Below, piece by piece: positions 49,738-58,559 of a DNA stretch of 64,000 nucleotides. The notes beneath the pieces were generated by a model. It saw only the letters and a list, made by a program, of their open reading frames with translations. It ran no database searches and had not been told where the DNA came from. Each line of letters opens with the position of its first letter. Positions within the stretch are counted from its first letter, which is position 1. Origin of the DNA: Ferranicluibacter quercicola. GTDB taxonomy: Bacteria; Pseudomonadota; Alphaproteobacteria; Rhizobiales; Rhizobiaceae. The position numbers and the translations under genes were made by a program. The stretch is from NCBI RefSeq assembly GCF_021168455.1, contig NZ_JAJOZR010000013.1, forward strand, positions 1 through 64,000, read 5' to 3'.

Positions 49738-51375
49738 ATGGCAGCTAAAGAAGTAAAATTCGGCCGCACCGCGCGCGAAAAGATGCTGCGCGGCGTCGAT
49801 ATCCTCGCTGATGCCGTCAAGGTCACGCTGGGCCCGAAGGGCCGCAACGTCGTCATCGACAAGTCCTTCGGCGCACCGCGCATCACCAAGGACGGCGTTT
49901 CCGTCGCCAAGGAAATCGAACTGGAAGACAAGTTCGAGAACATGGGCGCACAGATGGTCCGGGAAGTCGCTTCCAAGACCAACGACATCGCCGGCGACGG
50001 CACCACGACCGCGACCGTTCTGGCCCAGGCCATCGTTCGCGAAGGCAACAAGGCCGTTGCCGCCGGCATGAACCCGATGGACCTGAAGCGTGGCATCGAC
50101 CTCGCCGTCACGGCCGTCGTCAAGGACCTGCAGGCCAAGGCAAAGCCGATCTCCACGTCGGAAGAAGTCGCTCAGGTCGGCACGATCTCGGCAAACGGCG
50201 ACAAGCAGGTCGGCGCTGATATCGCCGAAGCCATGCAGAAGGTCGGCAACGAAGGCGTCATCACCGTCGAAGAAGCCAAGACCGCCGAAACCGAACTCGA
50301 AGTCGTCGAAGGCATGCAGTTCGACCGCGGCTACCTCAGCCCCTACTTCGTGACCAACCCGGAAAAGATGGTCGCAGACCTCGACGACGCTTACATTCTC
50401 CTCCACGAGAAGAAGCTGTCGAACCTGCAGGCGATGCTTCCGGTTCTCGAAGCCGTCGTCCAGACCGGCAAGCCGCTCCTCATCATCGCTGAAGACGTCG
50501 AAGGCGAAGCCCTCGCAACGCTCGTCGTCAACAAGCTGCGTGGCGGCCTCAAGATCGCTGCCGTCAAGGCTCCGGGCTTCGGCGACCGCCGCAAGGCCAT
50601 GCTGGAAGACATCGCCATCCTGACGGGCGGCACGGTCATCTCCGAAGACCTCGGCATCAAGCTCGAAAACGTCACGCTCGAAATGCTCGGCCGTTCCAAG
50701 AAGATCTCGATCTCCAAGGAAAACACGACCATCGTCGACGGTGCCGGCGCCAAGAACGAGATCGAAGGCCGCGTTGCCCAGATCAAGGCGCAGATCGAAG
50801 AAACCTCTTCGGACTACGACCGCGAAAAGCTGCAGGAACGTCTGGCCAAGCTCGCCGGTGGCGTTGCCGTCATCCGCGTCGGCGGCTCGACGGAAATCGA
50901 AGTCAAGGAACGCAAGGACCGCATCGACGACGCGCTGAACGCAACGCGTGCAGCCGTTCAGGAAGGCATCGTCCCCGGCGGCGGCGTCGCCCTGCTGCGT
51001 TGCTCGGCCGTTCTCAACGTCAAGGGTGAAAACCCCGACCAGGAAGCCGGCGTCGCCATCGTTCGCAAGGCTCTCCAGTCGCTCGTTCGCCAGATCGCCG
51101 ACAATGCCGGTGACGAAGCCTCGATCGTGGTCGGCAAGATCCTCGACAAGAACGACGACAACTACGGCTACAACGCCCAGACGTCCGAATATGGCGACAT
51201 GATCGCCATGGGCATCGTCGACCCGGTCAAGGTCGTGCGCACCGCTCTGCAGAACGCAGCCTCGGTCGCCTCGCTCCTGATCACCACCGAAGCCATGATT
51301 GCCGAGCTCCCCAAGAAGGACGCTCAGCAGGGCGGCGGCATGCCCGACATGGGCGGCATGGGCGGCATGATGTAA
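49738..51375 (+). CDS. groEL: Chaperonin GroEL
   Basis: 545 residues. All hallmarks are present: MAAKEVKFGRTAREKMLRG, the ATP-binding GDGTTTATVLAQ (Asp87 region), the apical domain, and a Gly/Met-rich tail ending GGMGGMM. Length is standard. GGGAG lies 9 bp before the ATG at 49738; nine codons upstream are open but not used. Codon usage is strongly biased to C-ending codons, as expected for a highly expressed gene. Rhizobia often hold several groEL copies; this one has the HrcA-type promoter. Confidence 0.98.
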   Translation: MAAKEVKFGRTAREKMLRGVDILADAVKVTLGPKGRNVVIDKSFGAPRITKDGVSVAKEIELEDKFENMGAQMVREVASKTNDIAGDGTTTATVLAQAIVREGNKAVAAGMNPMDLKRGIDLAVTAVVKDLQAKAKPISTSEEVAQVGTISANGDKQVGADIAEAMQKVGNEGVITVEEAKTAETELEVVEGMQFDRGYLSPYFVTNPEKMVADLDDAYILLHEKKLSNLQAMLPVLEAVVQTGKPLLIIAEDVEGEALATLVVNKLRGGLKIAAVKAPGFGDRRKAMLEDIAILTGGTVISEDLGIKLENVTLEMLGRSKKISISKENTTIVDGAGAKNEIEGRVAQIKAQIEETSSDYDREKLQERLAKLAGGVAVIRVGGSTEIEVKERKDRIDDALNATRAAVQEGIVPGGGVALLRCSAVLNVKGENPDQEAGVAIVRKALQSLVRQIADNAGDEASIVVGKILDKNDDNYGYNAQTSEYGDMIAMGIVDPVKVVRTALQNAASVASLLITTEAMIAELPKKDAQQGGGMPDMGGMGGMM

Positions 51376-51431
51376 TCAATCCGAAAAGGATTGATGGAAT
51401 TGGGGGGCGGTCCGAAAGGGCCGCCCTTTTT
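51375..51431 (+). terminator. Tandem hairpin terminator of groESL
   Basis: A first stem (ATCAATCC-GAAAA-GGATTGAT, 51375-51395) begins within the last base of the stop codon. A second stem (GGGCGGTCC / GGGCCGCCC with a GAAA loop) is followed by TTTTTC. The second is a textbook factor-independent terminator; the first may protect the mRNA end. Confidence 0.9.
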
Positions 51432-51722
51432 CGTGGTGAAATGCGGACGGGATCCAACGCAGATGAGGTCCGTGGAGATTTGGTGGCATGTGATGGCCGG
51501 CCAGTGCTTGTTTGCCAGGAGGAAAGACTGAGGGATTTTGGCATTGTCATCTATCGCCAGTCTCTTCATTACGTCGAAGGAGAGGTTGGCAGCCGGGACC
51601 ACAGCGTTACACGTCACCTTCGGGACTGTGTCTTTCGCAGACGAGCGATGGTCGGCTGCGAAAGACATCTCGCCGGGCGGAGCGCTCGACACATCACTTT
51701 GCCATAGAGATACCCGCCGTGC
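51432..51722. other. Non-coding stretch between groEL and mazF
   Basis: About 290 bp of lower-GC sequence than the surroundings with no supported gene. Open frames exist on both strands (for example 51441-51707 +) but lack family resemblance and ribosome sites. It contains a perfect 10-bp inverted repeat (51630-51666). It was probably acquired along with the mazEF module, or is the remnant of an older gene. Confidence 0.4.
51630..51666. repeat. Perfect 10-bp inverted repeat
   Basis: GTCTTTCGCA, 17 bases, TGCGAAAGAC. It lies about 60 bp beyond the mazF stop codon in the mazF direction. No T-run follows, so it may be a Rho-type 3' end or an old element terminus. Confidence 0.5.
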
Positions 51723-52046
51723 TCACGCGATCCCGAGAAAAACAGCGAGCGAACGTGTAACAGCGATCATGTTCTCGGTCTCCAGCAGGCCAAACACCGG
51801 GCCGAGCCTGTCTCGCCTTACCGACATCGTCTTGTCGATCATGATCTGGGATGGCTTGCGAAGACCATTCTCCGGCGACGGAAGAACCGGCGTCCGGATG
51901 AGAGGGGCGTCGACCAAAGTGCCGGATATGAGCATGATGGTAACCGTGCCCGTTTCCGCAAAACGATCCGACTGGATGATAAGGGCTGGCCTCGGTTTGC
52001 CAAAGTCGCCCGGCATTGCGACCGTGACGATATCACCCCTCGTCAC
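51723..52046 (-). CDS. mazF: PemK/MazF-family endoribonuclease toxin
   Basis: 107 residues. MazF/PemK fold: opening MTRGDIVTVAMPGDFGKPRP with Arg and Pro of the active-site loop, ALIIQSD, SGTLVDAPLIRTPVLPSPEN and the DKTMSVRRDRLG segment with the conserved basic residues. It cleaves mRNA when free of antitoxin. It overlaps the antitoxin gene by four bases (ATGA). The gene appears intact. Confidence 0.92.
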   Translation of the reverse strand: MTRGDIVTVAMPGDFGKPRPALIIQSDRFAETGTVTIMLISGTLVDAPLIRTPVLPSPENGLRKPSQIMIDKTMSVRRDRLGPVFGLLETENMIAVTRSLAVFLGIA

Positions 52047-52267
52047 GCATCCGCCTCGTCTCCAAGATCAGCCAGAGCAGCATCTATGAAGGCATCCGTA
52101 TCAGTATCCATGGCATCTACGGCAGCGACGATCCGTGCTTGACGGCTGCACTCTTCAAGGAAACCGGGGCTACGCGTATCCGGCAACCATATCTGCACCG
52201 GCCGCAGACCGGATGCGCGCATGGCATCGCGGTGCTTCTGAACCCGTTGTGTCAAAGGCGTCCGCAT
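52043..52267 (-). CDS. MazE-like antitoxin (DUF3018)
   Basis: 74 residues. It matches the DUF3018/antitoxin MazE family: LTQRVQKHRDAMRASGLRPV, QIWLPDTRSPGFLEECSRQA, and an acidic C-terminal tail (DTDAFIDAALADLGDEADA) that would neutralise MazF. GGAGG is 7 bp before the ATG. It is first in the operon, and the palindrome upstream is its likely autoregulatory site. Confidence 0.92.
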   Translation of the reverse strand: MRTPLTQRVQKHRDAMRASGLRPVQIWLPDTRSPGFLEECSRQARIVAAVDAMDTDTDAFIDAALADLGDEADA

Positions 52268-52280
52268 GACCTGCCTCCTT

Positions 52281-52318
52281 TGTTACATGTAACATGACGG
52301 ATATGTTGGAATTGTCAA
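52281..52318 (-). promoter_or_regulatory. mazEF promoter with palindromic operator
   Basis: On the minus strand a perfect -35 TTGACA (52313-52318) is followed, 17 bp on, by ATGTTA (52290-52295). The -10 overlaps the perfect 14-bp palindrome TGTTACATGTAACA (52281-52294), just ahead of the ribosome site. This is the arrangement expected for repression by the MazE-MazF complex. Confidence 0.7.
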
Positions 52319-52401
52319 GTTCTACAGACAGCTTCACTCTTATCGCGGAACCTCCTCCCCGCGTGAACGTTTAGCGAACATAACCACCCGAGGAGCACAC
52401 C

Positions 52402-52623
52402 ATGACCGACAAGACAACCGCCGCCGACACGTCTTCCAACACCGAGAAGAATCCCGACGACTGGGTCAGCGGCGACGAGCCGATGACGGGGGCGCAGAAG
52501 TCGTATCTTCAGACGCTGTCGGAACAGGCGCATCAGCCGGATGCGTTTGCCGAGGATATCACCAAGGCGGAGGCGTCGAAACGGATCGATGCGTTGCGCA
52601 GCAAGCTCGATCTCGGCGAATAG
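52402..52623 (+). CDS. DUF3072 family small protein
   Basis: 73 residues, hydrophilic. The C-terminal half (PMTGAQKSYLQTLSEQAHQP, KAEASKRIDALRSKLDL) is the DUF3072 motif, possibly a small helical nucleic-acid or protein binder. The N-terminus is Thr/Ser/Asn-rich. GAGGAG is 7 bp upstream. The function is unknown; homologues are widespread in soil bacteria and often stress-linked. Confidence 0.85.
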   Translation: MTDKTTAADTSSNTEKNPDDWVSGDEPMTGAQKSYLQTLSEQAHQPDAFAEDITKAEASKRIDALRSKLDLGE

Positions 52624-52644
52624 CCGGATCGGCGCGTCGCGTGA

Positions 52645-53919
52645 TCAGGACGCGAGAAGCGACTTTAGATCGGTGGCGGGGTTTTCGATGGCGGCTTTGT
52701 CCGGTGTCGACCCCGTCTCGATCAACTTTTTCCCCACCACATAGGCCCTGGCATCGTTGATCGCATCCACCGCGATCAGCGTGCCCTGGCGATAGTACCA
52801 GACGGAGGCGCTGCCTTCCCTCTGGCCGGCACGGACGACCGTTTCGTCGTGGCCGAGGCCGAAGCCGGCGATCTGCAGCTTGACGTCGTATTGATCGGAC
52901 CAGAACCAGGGTTTGGGATGATAGAGCGTGGGCGTCCCTGCGATGTTCGCAGCGATGGCTTCCGCCTGATCGACGGCGTTTTGCACGGATTCGAGCCGGA
53001 TCAGCATGTCGGCGAAGGGCAGCACGGCGCAGTCGCCCATGGCGACGATGGCGGCGTCGCTGGAGCGGCCGTTGATATCCACGATAACGCCGTTCGCCGT
53101 CTCGATGCCGGCATCCTGAGCGATACGGTCGTTGGCGGAGACGCCGATGCCGACGATGACGAGATCGACGGCGATCGTCGTGCCGTCCGAGAGCTCCGCA
53201 CCGCGCACCCGGCCGTCGCGTTCGAGAAGATGCGCAAGGCCGGTGCCTTCGCGCAGGTCCACGCCGCGGGACGTGTGCAGCCGGCGCAGAATGTCCGATG
53301 TCGCCGAGGCCGCCACGCGCTGGACGATGCGGTCGGCGGCCTCGATCAGGGTGACCTCGAGGCCCAGCGTGCGGGCGACGGCTGCCGCCTCCAGCCCGAT
53401 ATAGCCGCCACCGACGATGAGTGCGTGCCGGCCCGGGCGCATCTCGCCGGCCAGCCGGTCCGCATCCCGGAAGTCGCGCAGGGTGAAGACGCCGTCGAGC
53501 CGGCCGCCGATGCTGTCGGGCAGGCGCCGGGGGGTGGCGCCGGTCGCCAGCGCCAGCGTGCCATAGGCAAGTGTGGCACCGTCATCGAGGGTCACGGCTT
53601 TCGCCGCACGATCGATCGCGGTCACGCGGCGACCGAGCCGGACGTCGATGGCGTGTTCCGCGTACCAGCTTTCCGGCCGGTAGAGCAGCCGGTCGAGCGT
53701 CATCTCCCGCAGCAGGTATTTCTTGGACAGTGGCGGGCGCTGGTATGGCAGGCTCTGCTCGTCGGAGACGAGCGTGACGGGGCGCATGTCCTTCAGGGCG
53801 CGAAGCCGCGCGATCAGCGCGAAGGCCGCCTGCCCGCCGCCCACCACGACCAGCCGCTCGTCCTGCCCCGCCTCTGCTCCGCCCTGCTCGTCCGCCACGC
53901 CGTCGTCCCTTCGCATCAT
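52645..53919 (-). CDS. FAD-dependent ferredoxin reductase
   Basis: 424 residues. Pyridine nucleotide-disulfide oxidoreductase fold: FAD loop VVVGGGQAAFALIARLRAL, PYQRPPLSKKYL, NAD(P) loop IVGGGYIGLEAAAVARTLG, FAD site VAMGDCAVLPF, and the C-terminal reductase domain WFWSDQYDVKLQIAGFGLG. This is the class that reduces ferredoxin or rubredoxin for Rieske oxygenases and P450s. No oxygenase is nearby, so the partner is unknown. The first 18 residues are poorly conserved in type. Confidence 0.9.
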   Translation of the reverse strand: MMRRDDGVADEQGGAEAGQDERLVVVGGGQAAFALIARLRALKDMRPVTLVSDEQSLPYQRPPLSKKYLLREMTLDRLLYRPESWYAEHAIDVRLGRRVTAIDRAAKAVTLDDGATLAYGTLALATGATPRRLPDSIGGRLDGVFTLRDFRDADRLAGEMRPGRHALIVGGGYIGLEAAAVARTLGLEVTLIEAADRIVQRVAASATSDILRRLHTSRGVDLREGTGLAHLLERDGRVRGAELSDGTTIAVDLVIVGIGVSANDRIAQDAGIETANGVIVDINGRSSDAAIVAMGDCAVLPFADMLIRLESVQNAVDQAEAIAANIAGTPTLYHPKPWFWSDQYDVKLQIAGFGLGHDETVVRAGQREGSASVWYYRQGTLIAVDAINDARAYVVGKKLIETGSTPDKAAIENPATDLKSLLAS

Positions 53920-53979
53920 TCGTCCGAGACCTATCCCGTCGCGAGCGGAACCGTCAATGCGGTAGAAAAGCGCGGGCGA

Positions 53980-54687
53980 TCAATCCCGCTTGGGGATCTC
54001 CATGCCGGTCTTCACAGCCGGACGCTCCAGCGCGCGGGCGACCCAGGCCATGACGTTGGGGAAGCTCGCATAGTCGAGCACCTGATCGCCGCCATAGAAT
54101 TTTCGCGCGCCCTCGATCCATGGGAAGGTGGCGATATCGGCGATGGTGTAGTCGTCGCCCATCAGCCATGTGCGGCCATCCAGGCGCGCTTCGAGCACGG
54201 AAAGCAGCCGCTTGGACTCGTCGCGATAGCGCTCCATCGGATAGGCATTGTTGGCGACCTTGTCGGCGGCGAACTTGAAGAAGTGGCCGAACTGGCCGAA
54301 CATCGGCCCGACGCCGCCCATCTGGAACATGACCCAGGCCAGCGTTTCATACCGCCCGGCAGCCGAGGCCGGCAGGAGCTTGCCGGTCTTCTCGGCGAGG
54401 TAGACGAGGATCGCGCCGGACTCGAACAGGCCGATCGGCTGGCCGTCCGGGCCGTTCGGATCGATGATCGCGGGGATGCGGCCGTTCGGGTTCAGCGAGA
54501 CGAATTCCGGCGACTTCTGGTCGTTGGTGCCGAAGGAGATGAGATGCGGCTCGTAATCGAGGCCGAGCTCCTCGAGCGCGATCGAAATCTTCACGCCGTT
54601 CGGCGTCGGCAGCGAGTAGAGCTGAATGGCATCCGGCCGGGTGGCGGGCCAGCGGGTGGTGATGGGGAAGGAAGACAGATCGGCCAT
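53980..54687 (-). CDS. Glutathione S-transferase (YfcG/Nu-like)
   Basis: 235 residues. Thioredoxin-like N-terminal domain (IQLYSLPTPNGVKISIALEE, NPNGRIPAIID, ESGAILVYLAEKTGKL) and all-helical C-terminal domain (YTIADIATFPWI). The TPNG motif near the N-terminus marks the Nu-class/YfcG-YghU group, which often has disulfide-bond reductase activity. The start at MADLSSF has AAGGAA upstream. Confidence 0.92.
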   Translation of the reverse strand: MADLSSFPITTRWPATRPDAIQLYSLPTPNGVKISIALEELGLDYEPHLISFGTNDQKSPEFVSLNPNGRIPAIIDPNGPDGQPIGLFESGAILVYLAEKTGKLLPASAAGRYETLAWVMFQMGGVGPMFGQFGHFFKFAADKVANNAYPMERYRDESKRLLSVLEARLDGRTWLMGDDYTIADIATFPWIEGARKFYGGDQVLDYASFPNVMAWVARALERPAVKTGMEIPKRD

Positions 54688-54792
54688 GCGGGACGGGTTC
54701 CTTGGAAAGGGTTGCGATCTCACATAGGAGCGATAGAGCGGGATGTCAGCGGGGGCGTGGCGATTTTCGTCGGCGCCGGCGCGCACTGCGAC

Positions 54793-55494
54793 CTACCCCC
54801 GCAGCGCCACCTGGACCCGCGCCGCGATCTCCGCCACGCGGGCGTCGCCCGCATGCTCCGGCTTGCGGGCGCGCACCAGGCAGGCCTGGCTGCGCAGGAT
54901 GATGCCGTCGGAGAGGATTTTCAGGTGGTTGGCGGTCAGCGTCGAGCCGGTGGAGGTGATGTCGACGATGATATCGGCGGAGCCGGAGGCGGGTGCGCCT
55001 TCGGTGGCGCCGAGGCTTTCTACGATGCGGTAGAGCTGGATGCCGTGGCTGCCGGAAAAATGCTGCTGCGTCAGGCGCCAGTATTTGGTGGCGATAGCAA
55101 GGCGGCGGCCGTGGCGGCTGCGGAATTCGGCGGCGACATCGCCAAGGTCGGCCATGGTGTCGACGTCGAGCCAGATATCCGGCACGGCGACGACGACATC
55201 GGCATGGCCGAAGCCGAGGCGCGCGCAGAATTCGACACGGCCGTCGGCATCGCTCAGGCCTTCGCGCACGAGGTCTTCGCCCGTGACGCCGAAATCGACG
55301 GAACCGGCGCCGATCTCCCGCGAGATCTCGGAGGCCGACAGGAAGGCGATCTCGACATCGTCGATGCCCTCGACGCGACCGCGATAGGAGCGGTCGTTGC
55401 CGACGGTGGAAATCTTCAGGCCGGCGCGTTCGAAGATGGCCGAAGCCTCGTCCTTCATGCGGCCCTTGGAGGGAAGCGCGATGGTGATGGTCAT
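54793..55494 (-). CDS. hisG: ATP phosphoribosyltransferase, short form
   Basis: 233 residues. First step of histidine synthesis. Short HisG lacking the regulatory C-terminal domain: ITIALPSKGRMKDEA, DFGVTGEDLV and the PRPP loop VDITSTGSTLTANHL. Short forms require HisZ, and hisZ lies directly upstream with a four-base ATGA overlap. Last gene of the hisS-hisZ-hisG unit. Confidence 0.95.
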   Translation of the reverse strand: MTITIALPSKGRMKDEASAIFERAGLKISTVGNDRSYRGRVEGIDDVEIAFLSASEISREIGAGSVDFGVTGEDLVREGLSDADGRVEFCARLGFGHADVVVAVPDIWLDVDTMADLGDVAAEFRSRHGRRLAIATKYWRLTQQHFSGSHGIQLYRIVESLGATEGAPASGSADIIVDITSTGSTLTANHLKILSDGIILRSQACLVRARKPEHAGDARVAEIAARVQVALRG

Positions 55495-56636
55495 GCCGGC
55501 TCTCCCGTTCTACCCTCTGCGGCCTCGCGCAGCGCCTCGATGCGATCGAGCCAGAGCGAGAAGCCGACGGCCGGAATGTGGCTCTGCGCGCCCAGCAGCG
55601 TCATCAGCCGGTCGAAGCGGCCGCCGCCGGCCAGCACCTCGGCACCGCCGGAGGCGACGATCTCGAAGACCATGCCGGTGTAATAGTCGAGCGGGCGGCC
55701 GAAGGCGGCGCGGTAGGTCATGGCGGAAAGATCGGCGCCGGCATTGGCGAGCGCGGCGAGACGCGCATCGAAGGCGGCGATGGCCGGGCCGAGCTTCAGG
55801 TCGGCGGCGTCGGCGAAACCGGCAAGGGCGGCAGACGCCTCCGCCAGCGGCAGGCGCAGCGTCAGGAATTCGCGCAGCAGCAGGAGCGCCGAACCGTCGA
55901 GGCGGGTTTCGGCAAGCGCGCGCTTTTCCGTCAGGCGACGGGCGATCTCGGCCGGCGAGCGGCTGGCATTGGTGGAATAGCCGGTCTCTTCCATGCGGCG
56001 TTCCAGACGGGCGATCAGATCGTCCTGACGGTCTGCCGACAGCAGGGCCTCGATCTCGGGGGCAAGGCCGGTCACGGGCTGGGGGCGGGCCAGGCGGTCG
56101 AGCAGGGCTTCGAGATGGCCGACATCGCCGAAGGCATGGATCAGCCGCTTCTGCCAGCCGGCCGGCAGGCCGAGGGCTGCGACCACGGCCTCGAACACGG
56201 CCTGGTCGCCCAGCGTCAGAGACAGGCTCCGGCCCGGCAGCACGAGGCGCAGCGTGTCCATCGCGTCCACAATGGCGCGCGCATCGGCGCTCGCCACGTC
56301 CCGCTCTCCCAGATCCTCGATGCCCGCCTGATAGAACTCCTCCGCGCCGCCGCGGCGCTGGCGGAAGACCTCGCCGAGATAGGCATAGCGCTTCGGCGTG
56401 CCGGTGGCGGTCTCGATGTGGCGCAGGCAGACGGGAATGGTGAACTCCGGCCGCAGGCAGAGGCTGGTCCCGGTTTCGCTCGCGGTGAGGAAGATCCGCC
56501 GGCGCAGGTCCTCGCCGGCCATGTCGAGAAACGGATCGGCCGGCTGGATGACGGGCGTATGCACCCGCTCGGCCCGGCGTGTGGCGAAGGCCGCGAGAAG
56601 GTCCGGGGCGAAATCGGGGAGGTCGTAGCGGGTCAT
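55491..56636 (-). CDS. hisZ: ATP phosphoribosyltransferase regulatory subunit
   Basis: 381 residues. A HisRS-like paralogue without aminoacylation function: LRPEFTIPVCLRHI (motif 2-like), RYAYLGEVFRQRRGGAEEFY and GRPLDYYTGMVFEI. It forms a hetero-octamer with HisG and provides the allosteric site. The ATG at 56636 is chosen from domain fit; the open frame continues upstream through a repeat element and is not coding. The regular hisS gene lies 270 bp upstream. Confidence 0.93.
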   Translation of the reverse strand: MTRYDLPDFAPDLLAAFATRRAERVHTPVIQPADPFLDMAGEDLRRRIFLTASETGTSLCLRPEFTIPVCLRHIETATGTPKRYAYLGEVFRQRRGGAEEFYQAGIEDLGERDVASADARAIVDAMDTLRLVLPGRSLSLTLGDQAVFEAVVAALGLPAGWQKRLIHAFGDVGHLEALLDRLARPQPVTGLAPEIEALLSADRQDDLIARLERRMEETGYSTNASRSPAEIARRLTEKRALAETRLDGSALLLLREFLTLRLPLAEASAALAGFADAADLKLGPAIAAFDARLAALANAGADLSAMTYRAAFGRPLDYYTGMVFEIVASGGAEVLAGGGRFDRLMTLLGAQSHIPAVGFSLWLDRIEALREAAEGRTGEPA

Positions 56637-56701
56637 CGGCGGGGGTTTCCCGAGGGGGTGTGCGCGGGCGTGCGGAGGACCGACACCATCGTGAGGAGGC
56701 T

Positions 56702-56877
56702 GCCCCTCATCCGCCTGCCAGCACCTTCTCCCCGCTTGCGGGGCGAAGGAGGGGTGTGGCGACCGCTCGGCTTCCCAAACGGAGACGGGATGTGACGGGC
56801 GTTTGCCTGTATTTCGGAGGGCGCACAAGGCACGTCCCCTCTCCCCGCAAGCGGGGAGAGGGTCAGGGTGAGGGGCT
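56702..56877. repeat. RIME-like double-hairpin intergenic repeat, copy 2
   Basis: This 176-bp element has outer ends GCCCCTCA and TGAGGGGCT and two palindromes, CCTTCTCCCCGC-TT-GCGGGGCGAAGG (56724-56749) and CCCTCTCCCCGC-AA-GCGGGGAGAGGG (56837-56862). Read on the minus strand it has the same order as the 27964-28105 copy, with a nearly identical head (through GACGTGCC) and a longer, unrelated centre. It lies inside the his operon, between hisS and hisZ. Confidence 0.85.
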
Positions 56878-56907
56878 GCGCGGTCGGCGATATCGAAGAC
56901 ACGCCCG

Positions 56908-58392
56908 TCAGCCTGCCGCCCGGTCGCGGTCCTGCCTCTGGGCGTCCAGCATCTCGCGGACCTTGTCCACCAGCTCGGCTTCGGGCACGGAGACCTGCGC
57001 CACGCGGGCTTCGCGCCAGGCGGCGTTGTCCTCGATCTCGCCGGAAAGGCGCTTGCCTTCGATGAGGTCCTTGATCTGCACGAGGCCCTGCGCGCGCTCG
57101 TCGCCGCCCTGGATGATGGCCAGCGGCGCACTTCTGCGGTCGGCGTATTTCAGCTGGTCGCCGAAGTTCTTCTTGTTGCCCTGATACATTTCGGCGCGGA
57201 TGCCGGCGTGGCGCAGCGTCTGGGTGAAGCGCTGGTAGCGTCCGAGCGCTTCGACGTCGCGATCCATGACGCAGACGACGACCGGGGCAAGAACCTCGTC
57301 GTCGCCGAGCTTGCCGAGATTCTTGAGCGCCGTCATCAGGCGGGAGACGCCGATGGAAAAGCCGGTGGCGGGCACGGGCTGGCCCATGAAGCGCGAGACG
57401 AGCCCATCGTAACGACCGCCGCCGCCGACCGAGCCGAAGACGACGCTTTCGCCCTTTTCGTTGGTGACGGGGAAGGTCAGTTCGGCTTCGAAGACGGGGC
57501 CGGTATAGTATTCGAGGCCGCGGATGACGGAGGGGTCGATCTTGATGCGGTCTTCGGCGTAGCCTGCTGCGCGCACCAGCGCTTCGATCTGGTCGAGTTC
57601 GCTCATGCCCTGCGTGTAGAGATCGCTGGTCGGCTCGTAGCCGTCCTGCGCGAGATAGGCGAGCACGCTGGCGATCTGGTCGGAGCCGAGGCCGGCGCCC
57701 TTGGTAAAGTCGCCGCTCTCGTCCTTGCGGCCTTCGCCGAGCAGAAGCTTCACACCGTCGAGGCCAAACTTGTCCAGCTTGTCGATGGCGCGGAGCACCG
57801 TCAGGCGGCGTCCGGCATTGTCGTCGCCGGCAAGGCCGATGCCGTCGAGGACGCCGTCGAAGACCTTGCGGTTGTTCACCCGCACGACGAACTGGCCCTT
57901 GAGGCCCAGCGCCTCCATCGTATCCGCCATCATCATGCACATCTCGGCATCGGCCTGCACGCCGGCGGCGCCCACCGTGTCGGCGTCGAACTGCATGAAC
58001 TGGCGGAAGCGGCCGGGGCCGGGCTTTTCGTTGCGGAAGACCCAGCCGGCGCGGAAGGTGCGGTAGGGAAGCTGGATCTCGTTGAAATTTTCCGCGACGT
58101 GGCGGGCGAGCGGCGCGGTGAGGTCGTAGCGCAACGACATCCACTGATCGTCGTCGTCCTTCAGCGAGAAGACGCCTTCGTTCGGGCGGTCGCTGTCGGG
58201 CAGGAACTTGCCGAGCGCGTCGGTATATTCGAACAGCGGCGTTTCCACGGGATCGAAGCCGTAACGCTCGTAGACCTCGCGGATTTTCGCGACCATGCCA
58301 TCGACGGCGCGGATGTCGGCGGCAGAGCGATCGACGAAGCCGCGCGGCAGGCGGGCCTTCAGCTTCTGAGGCTTCTTCTTCTTGTCGTTCAT
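56908..58392 (-). CDS. hisS: Histidyl-tRNA synthetase
   Basis: 494 residues. Class II synthetase: motif 1 region, motif 2 (RTFRAGWVFRNEKPGPGRFRQF), HisA motif (RGLEYYTGPVFEAELTF), motif 3 (GGGGRYDGLVSRFMG, GFSIGVSRLM) and a C-terminal anticodon domain. The N-terminal Lys-rich MNDKKKKPQKLKARLPRGF is normal. It attaches histidine to tRNA-His. It heads the operon with hisZ and hisG, but a RIME-like element separates them. Confidence 0.96.
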   Translation of the reverse strand: MNDKKKKPQKLKARLPRGFVDRSAADIRAVDGMVAKIREVYERYGFDPVETPLFEYTDALGKFLPDSDRPNEGVFSLKDDDDQWMSLRYDLTAPLARHVAENFNEIQLPYRTFRAGWVFRNEKPGPGRFRQFMQFDADTVGAAGVQADAEMCMMMADTMEALGLKGQFVVRVNNRKVFDGVLDGIGLAGDDNAGRRLTVLRAIDKLDKFGLDGVKLLLGEGRKDESGDFTKGAGLGSDQIASVLAYLAQDGYEPTSDLYTQGMSELDQIEALVRAAGYAEDRIKIDPSVIRGLEYYTGPVFEAELTFPVTNEKGESVVFGSVGGGGRYDGLVSRFMGQPVPATGFSIGVSRLMTALKNLGKLGDDEVLAPVVVCVMDRDVEALGRYQRFTQTLRHAGIRAEMYQGNKKNFGDQLKYADRRSAPLAIIQGGDERAQGLVQIKDLIEGKRLSGEIEDNAAWREARVAQVSVPEAELVDKVREMLDAQRQDRDRAAG

Positions 58393-58559
58393 GGCGTCTC
58401 GACCGTCTCGTTTGCGGCTGGAAGGGCTGGTTCACTGGCGTGGCGCCTTCCCTATCCGATCGCGGCCAGAGCGGCAAGGCTGGGCGGCAAGGCCGGGCGG
58501 GCGCAACGGCACGGCGCGAGCGGGCTTCCCTTCGCGCGCAACCGGCTTATGTTGGGGGA

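Noticed and set aside
51538..52089. 183-codon plus-strand frame over mazF
   Set aside because: Antisense to mazF/mazE, which overlap by ATGA and have clear families and a promoter.
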